From Jaltomata sinuosa (taxonomy: Eukaryota; Streptophyta; Magnoliopsida; Solanales; Solanaceae), in NCBI GenBank assembly GCA_003996215.1, contig QJPP01007221.1:248001-312000 (forward strand): 64,000 nucleotides of DNA. Reading direction: 5' to 3'. Shown piece after piece: positions 57,755 through 64,000 of the stretch (positions within the stretch are counted from its first letter, which is position 1; every line of letters starts with the position of its first letter). A program made the translations under genes and the position numbers. A model generated the notes under the pieces. That model saw nothing but the letters and a program-made list of their open reading frames with translations. It had not been told where the DNA came from and ran no database searches.

Positions 57755-60700
57755 TGTAATGACTCTTTCGGTCATTTTTGCGTATACGTTTTCCTTGTAC
57801 TGTTAGAGCTTTCCTGTAGCGGCCCCAAGTTATTTATGGCTTGCTGGGACCGGTGGTTCGGTGCCCTGGCCGTTCGATTGGTCTTTATGACCAATTCCCT
57901 GTCTTAGGAGTTGAGTATCGAAATCGTGCGATGGTGATTTGCGATATATGACCTTAACCTTCATCCCGTAGCAAAGGCTTGCGTGCCTAAAATTAAGAAT
58001 TTTATTAACACCACGTGTAATTGAAAATATTTTATTTAAGAGTTGAATGTGGTAAAAAATTATATTTTTATTTTCTTCCTAAAATATTTTAAATGTTTAT
58101 AAAAATATATATACTTTAGTTATGATATATTTGTGTATGTATTTATTTTATAAGAGTTTTATAAATTATTAATATTTTAATGGAGATAGTTAGTTTAGTT
58201 ATGTTGAATATTAATATTATAATATAGTAGATTTTATTTGAAATAATTTTCTATTTATTATGATATATTCAAAAAGTTATATTTATTTTACCACGAGTCT
58301 ATGTAATACCCGAGTATATACGTAGCGAGATAAATATAAGAGGTGTTACACCTCCACTTCCACGTGGAAGTGGAGGGAGTGCACATCAGTGATTAATGGC
58401 CACACTTGGAAACTAATTGTAAGTGATATATATGGTGAGTAATAAGAATTGATCATTTTAAGAGAATGATGCTTGTACGTATATATGTTGTTGGAAGAAC
58501 TAACTATTGGATTTCTCCAGTTTCCTTAAAGTTAAGCATTCAGTAGTGACTATAAACAATATTTATTATGCACGTTAATGAGTGTTTTTGGTGAAGAAAA
58601 CTATTTTTAAGCAATAATTTATTTTCAAAAGAACTTGATTATCTACGTCAAGTTATTCAAGTCCGAATTCGAGTTTGATTTTGTTTCGGAGCTTCTCGGA
58701 GCGATTCAAGCTTGGACATCGTCGTCCTAGCAGCTTCTCATCGGAAAATAGGTAGATTACGGTCTAACTCCTTTAGACTTCGCATATATACGATAAAATT
58801 GTATTAATGGGCATCCTTGGGTTGGGTTTATTAGGTTGGTACCACAGACCTTGACCGTTTTATTCATGTCCGCCTACTTTTATTCCTCCGATGCTTGTAG
58901 TACTTGCCGATACATTTTATTTACCCTTGTGGTTCTGTGAGGCCTTGTTGACTCTGGAACATAGAAGGTGGGTTATTGGAAATGTCCGCGAGTCCCGGAC
59001 ATAGAAATATCTTTCTAGGCTGGTTATGCTTGCTGAGTAGCTGTGGGCCTGTGCAGGGCCGATAGGTTGATTGTGAGCTGATGGGCGGCTATTTGTGTTG
59101 ATCATTTATTTCCATGCATATAAAGAGGATTTATCCATGTTTTACTACAGTTTTGGCTTCGTGCCTACTGGAATTGTTTTCTAAACCTTGCATGGCCCCG
59201 GGGGCCATTTTCGATAGGAAATGAACTGAAAATGGTTTGATTTAGCTTATGAATCTTCTTGGGGTAAAAGAAGGATAAATTATGATTTCTATCACCAGTT
59301 TTACTATTAACGCTAGACTCGGTAGGGCTGGGGTAGTAGTTGAGTTTCTTACTAAATCGGAATGATTTTAGTCTCGGTCGGACCGAGCATCTGAGATGAC
59401 TTTCTACTTTTTAGACCCCGTTACGCCCGGGCACCCTTGGAGGGGTTTTTGAGATATTTTCCCACTACTTTAGTCCTGGACAGGGTCTGGACATGCATAT
59501 TCGAGACTTGGTCTCTATCTTGAACCCGGACTTGCTTTCGAATGACATGTCTTGATACTGAGTTTTAGTATGGGGTCCGAGACCTCCATGGACCTTGTCG
59601 TTCGGGCTTGGGGCTTTGGACTGCGTGTGTCAGAGGGATGGTATACGGTGGAGTAGAGGTATACGGACAGTGTCCTTCCATGGAACCTACCTGCCTGGCC
59701 CGATCGGCATCGGAGGAGGTACATACAGAGTTTCTATCCCACCCTGAGGTTATCATGCATCATATCATCCAGTGTTTGAGGTTCCACCCTTGTTTGCTGT
59801 TTTTTGAGTGTATGCTCCGATTGTATGGGAGGCCGGAGGGTTTTATTTTCACTTGTTTGCGTTTCTCAGTTGTATGGGCGGGCAGGGGACTGTAGGTAGC
59901 CTCTTGTTACTTATTTGAGGTGTTATCCCCTGTTACGGTTATGCTTATAAGATTATGTACGGTTAAATTGTTACTTGTTGGATTTGAGATTGGTATGAGC
60001 AATTGGGTTATTAGTTCCTGTTTCCGAGCATGCCTACCTTTATTTTTCTCTTCTTTTCCTTGTACTTGAGGTTACCGATATACCGTCCATTTCTTAAACT
60101 TATTATGTATATGTTGTTATTGCAAGGGTCTCAGGTGCAATATTTCTTGCTTACACCTGTGCCTATTGTGTATATATATTCTACTTGCTAGCCTTGTATG
60201 TTGTTCTGTTGACTTCCCTCTGGGCTAGTTCCTGTGTACTTTTCCTTGATTTTCGTGACTACTTGCTTCTATTCTATCTATTACTGCTCTTTTATTTTAT
60301 ATGTGCCCAGTCAGCCTATGATACCTACTGGGTACTGGTTGCTTTGCAATTGGTGCTCATATTACACTCTGCATCTTCTGGTGCAGATCTCAGTGTGGGA
60401 CATCGCCGTTAGCTTGTTGGAGATTCATGCTCGGAGATCTTTTGGGGACTATTCAGACTGAGGGTAAGCTCTTGGCAACCAAAGCTTAGCTTTAGTTTAT
60501 CTTTTGCTTTATGTACTCTATTACCATACAGAGACATCTGTATATATTGTTTTGAATCCTTTTGTACTTCTGACAGGTAGATTCGGCTCTATACTATGAT
60601 ACTAGGTTTTGGGGTTTGGTTTAGCTTCCGTATATGTGTATATATTCCTGTTATCTATCTTTTCATCTTGTTCCTTTGCTTCCGCTCGATTATATCATTT

Positions 60701-60813
60701 TTCTGCTTAACTGTTAGCTAGTAGCCCATTACTAACTGTTCTAGTCTACAGAGATTGGTTCGCTTACTGAGGGATTGTAGGTGCCATCATGACCGAGAAA
60801 TTGAGTCGTGACA
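57755..60813 (+). repeat. 3' LTR of gypsy element 2
   Basis: 3,059 bp. Carries the perfect version of the CACGTG palindrome at 58351-58376. Confidence 0.92.
58351..58376. promoter_or_regulatory. 26-bp perfect palindrome centred on a G-box
   Basis: CCTCCACTTCCAC followed by its exact reverse complement, centre CACGTG, the core bound by plant bZIP and bHLH factors. In the 5' LTR (50788-50813) one position differs. Confidence 0.7.
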
Positions 60814-61584
60814 ACTATGAGTCAAACAGAGCTCTTCACTGTATGCTTGACTTGCTCAACTGTATGCAGTTTATGATGTGATTATGATATGATGCTTCGA
60901 TCCTTGCGTCAAACTTGGATTGGAGGCTCCACCGATTGAGCTATGGTTGGACCCACATAGACGTGGTGAAAATAATATCGGTGATACAATTTAGTTCAAA
61001 AGTAATGTAAATCAATGTTTTGTTAGTTGATTGAGAAATTGCCCCATATTTTATGTTCATGATCTATGTTATGTTTTATGACTTGCTTTATAATATGTTA
61101 TATCTCTTCCCCTAGGTTGCATGCCAGTACTCATTGTATTGACCATCCCTGGACGTTACATATTTCCATGATATAGGTTCTGAGGCATTCTCTCGTGGTT
61201 CCGTGCAGCGCTAGAATTTTAGGGATAACAACAAGCAAGTGGTGAGCCCTCCATTCCTTCGGAAGGCATATATTTTATTCATTAGACTTAGGGTGTTTTA
61301 CCCCTTTTCTTGGTATATTCGGGGCCATGTCCCGGCGTAAGATTTTCATTCAGTATGATAGAGGCTTTGTAGACTGGTATTAGTAAGACGTTTTCGATTA
61401 TCGTATTGTAAAGTTCAACTTCGAGGATATTCCTTTCATTAAGTTGAATTTACTTTATGTTGGGCTTGTTTCCACAAATCTTTTATAAACGTGCGTATGA
61501 TGTATGCTAAGGGGTTTTCTCGGGCCTTCATTGGTCTGGGTTGCCCGTTACGTCCGAGATCTAGTCTCGAGTCGTGACATTTGC

Positions 61585-62030
61585 AGGTCCGTTTTGAGGT
61601 AGATTATGACTTAATTTCTTCAGACTTTGCTTGGGTGAGGACTTATCGTATAAAGCATGCTATGAGTTAGGTAAAACTGTAGATTTGAGTACTAAATGAG
61701 ATGAATTGTCATTGTGATGCGCAAGTTGGGGCTTATATTATGTTGGGTGATAGGGAACTTAGATTTATGGCTTATTATTGAGGCTCGTAGCTTGTGTTCA
61801 CGAATTTATTGTGATTCTGAGATTTTGGATGTCTGTTGTATTTGATTTACTTTTATTTCCATGTTCATGCATACTCATTCATCTCATGGTATATGAAAAC
61901 GATGAATTTGATGGAAATGGTTTGAAAAGAACTATTTGAAATGAATCAAATGATTTTGGTCCCGGTTCGAGTCAGGGTCATGATTGATACTGATTATTAG
62001 TCTCGGTTTGAGTCCGAGTCATTGATATTG

Positions 62031-62077
<47 letters not shown>

Positions 62078-62336
62078 CGAATCTCTCGTAGGTTCCCACC
62101 TAAACTATGTTATGACTTGATCCTCCTCACCGATCGAGATACGTAGACAGTTTAGGATATTATTCTAAATTTAGTAACAATAAAACCCTTGAGTTGACAG
62201 TTGTGAGGAGAACAATCAAAAGGACTACATCTTTTGTTAATATTAATATCATATAATAAAACCCTTGAGTTGACATTTTAGCATAGCATTTTAATATTAA
62301 TATCATATAATATTATTATGCATTATGGATTTGAAA
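61585..62336. other. No gene seen; decayed LTR-like sequence
   Basis: Contains two tandem GGTTYGAGTC-type words (61970-62025) as in gypsy LTR regions, and the TA microsatellite. Confidence 0.35.
62035..62075. repeat. (TA)20 microsatellite
   Basis: Uninterrupted TA run of about 41 bp. Confidence 0.95.
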
Positions 62337-62990
62337 TGTTGCATTTCTCATTTACACCATTTGGCATTTAGTGGCCATGATGAGACCAAAATATTGCTGC
62401 ATTTTTCCATTGCCTTGAATGGCATTTTTATGCCCTTTTACTCACTTGTGTTTAATGGTAGAATTTGACCTTTGGTTTTTTGATAACTCCCATAACCACT
62501 AAGTTATTGTTCATCCATTATTCTACCTATTTATTCCTTGTAACTTATATAACCTATATGTCATTTACCTACCCATTACTACCTCAATTTATTCTCCCTA
62601 TTCAATACTAGGATGAATACCTCACCTATAAATAGAGGTAGTCTTGCATTTTTTCAAGCACAAGAAAATATAGAGTGTAAAAGAGTTAGTAAAAAAGAGA
62701 GTTTTATTAGTTGAAGTAAGGTGTTCTTGTGTTGGAGCTTTGGACTCAACTCTTGTCCAGAGTTTGTTGAGTTATACTTTGTGTGTGGGCTGTTGTATCC
62801 TGGAGGGGACAAGTCAAGAAGACTACTGCTGGACTGGTGAAAACATTTGCTGCAGTGGGCTTGAATCTCCTTAAAGAGAGCGAGATATCCGCGCGTCAGC
62901 CAAGAAGATAATTTATTTTCTTTGTAATTTTTTCAATTGTAATTGCTATTGTTATTGTAATTTTCACCAACAATTTAAGGAGATTCAGTC
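62337..62990 (+). repeat. Putative copia 5' LTR and leader
   Basis: Starts TGTTGCATTTCTC and leads to a copia gag ATG at 62991. A strong TATA box CTATAAATAGAGG lies at 62626-62638. I could not find the LTR end or a clear primer site, so the LTR/leader boundary is open. Confidence 0.5.
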
Positions 62991-64000
62991 ATGGCTACAA
63001 TTGAAAAATCCGCGGATGTCAAGATGGGAGATCTTAACAAGTCATTCCGGTTCAACGGTACCCATTTTAAGAGGTGGAAGGGTAAAGTACTTTTCTACTT
63101 AAGTCTTCTCAATGTTTCTTATGTGTTAACTGAGAAGAATCCAAATAAAGTAGATAACTCTTCCATGAATGATGAGGAACTTATTTCTCTTCAAGAGAAA
63201 GTTGAAAAGTACGATGGTGATTCCTACAAGTGTCGTTTTTTACTAAATTGTCTATCTGATAATTTTTATGATTATTATGATAGAACTTACTCTAGTGCAA
63301 AGAAAATTTGGAAAGCATTGCAGAGTAAGTATGATACCGAGGAAGCTGGAGCGAAAAAATATGCTGCTAGTAGATTTTTTCGTTTTCAAATGGTGGACAA
63401 CAAATCAGTGGTAGACCAAGTTCAGGACTTTATAATGATTGTTGGAGAGCTCAGGTCCGAGGAGATCAAAATTGGAGATAACCTTATTGTTTGTGGCATA
63501 GTTGATAAACTTCCACCTTCTTGGAAGGAATTTCAAAAAACTATGCGCCACAAATAAAAGGAAACCTCTCTTGAGACGTTGATAATGCGAATCCGCATGG
63601 AAGAAGAAGCAAGGGGTCAAGATGCACTTTTGCAAATAGAAGAGAACAACATCACAACGAAGGTAAATTTAATTACTTCAAATAATGCTACCCCGGATAC
63701 TAACAAAAATACTACTTTGAAGCCTAAGAAGAATAAATTCAAGAAAAATATTGGTAGACCTCCCAAGAATAATAATGGTGGAAATAACCAAGTAAAAAAT
63801 CAACATGTTCAAGATAAGGGACCATGCTTTGTCTGTGGCAAGAGTGGGCATATTGCTCGATTTTGCAAATTTTGGAAACGTGGGCCTACACCTCAGGCAA
63901 ACGTTACCGAAGAACCATTTGTGGCGGTGATAACAGACATAAACATGGTGGAGAATGTTGATGGATGGTGGGCTGATTCTGGTGCAAACCGTCATGTCTG
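62991..64000 (+). pseudogene. gag: Copia gag and protease start, cut by window end
   Basis: MATIEKSADVKMGDLNKSFR, then FNGTHFKRWKGKVLFYLSLL, a UBN2-type capsid, KKIWKALQSKYDTEEAGAKK, VVDQVQDFIMIVGELRSEEI. TAA at 63555-63557 interrupts an otherwise continuous frame (likely CAA before), which goes on KETSLETLIMRIRMEEEARG, a CCHC knuckle CFVCGKSGHIARFC and the protease motif WWADSGANRHVC at the window end. Apart from this one stop the frame is open, so the element may be young. Confidence 0.88.

Larger units (their letters stand above)
50190..60813 (+). mobile_element. Complete Ty3/gypsy element 2, 10.6 kb
   Basis: LTRs 50190-53253 and 57755-60813 (3,064 and 3,059 bp) start TGTAATGACTCTT and end CGTGA(T/C)A. 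ACTAT at 50185-50189 and 60814-60818 is a perfect TSD. The internal 4.5 kb has a primer site, shortened gag, protease, RT, RNase H, integrase and chromodomain-like end. Many stops, mostly explained by C to T. Inserted into solo LTR 2, so it is the younger of the two. Confidence 0.93.
48969..61579 (+). mobile_element. Gypsy solo LTR 2 containing gypsy element 2
   Basis: Starts TGTAACGCCCCGTAAA and ends GAGTCGTGACA. Flanks are TTTGT (48964-48968) and TTTGC (61580-61584), a TSD with one mismatch. Without the inner element it is about 1.98 kb and aligns with the LTRs of element 1 (shared words: GTATGACGATACCAA, GGTTAACCGAGA, GGGCCATGTCCCG, GTAGACTGGTATTAGTAAGA). No internal domain of its own remains. 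Confidence 0.88.

Noticed and set aside
39263..60813. Possible endogenous pararetrovirus
   Set aside because: The gypsy elements have LTRs, primer and polypurine sites, integrase and chromodomain; no movement or coat protein of caulimovirids is seen.

Overview
This window is nuclear DNA from a flowering plant, most likely a nightshade (Solanaceae). It is AT-rich and packed with plant Ty1/copia and Ty3/gypsy retrotransposons, L1-type LINEs and small DNA transposons. It also carries a 3' piece of a TS-type SINE (9442-9578), a family I know from Solanaceae. I see no intact host gene, no tRNA or rRNA gene and no CRISPR. Nearly every coding region is a broken transposon gene or a decayed F-box gene copy.

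Layout. 1-3180: 3' part of a copia element on the + strand. 3244-10753: F-box-associated (FBA) gene fragments on both strands, with a truncated LINE, a SINE, and a block (6309-8837) that is duplicated later. 10755-12400: exon-like relics, one split by a hAT-type element with an 8-bp target duplication, then a Tourist-like MITE. 12650-20967: a three-level nest, in which a copia LTR and gag fragment (- strand) is split by a gypsy solo LTR that is itself split by a near full-length LINE. 20968-25504: second copy of the F-box block, enlarged by an extra inverted unit that makes a long hairpin (arms about 640 bp, loop about 90 bp). 25517-34186: a LINE ORF1-like reading frame, then a Sirevirus-like copia element (- strand) that has lost gag but carries an extra env-position reading frame. 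34455-37651: LINE 3' fragment and CACTA TNP2 transposase remnant holding an exact 228-bp tandem duplication. 39133-48587: Stowaway-like MITE split by a complete but mutated chromodomain gypsy element (39263-48341, TSD ACTAC). 48969-61579: solo LTR of the same LTR family split by a second complete gypsy element (50190-60813, TSD ACTAT). 62337-64000: 5' end of another copia element running out of the window.

How the parts relate. The nests give a relative order of insertion, since the inner element is always younger. Most insertions are delimited here by target-site duplications read directly from the sequence. Many premature stops fit C-to-T decay of methylated DNA. The most distinctive feature is the F-box cluster: paired inverted copies that could be transcribed into long double-stranded RNA. 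Whether they are is inference.
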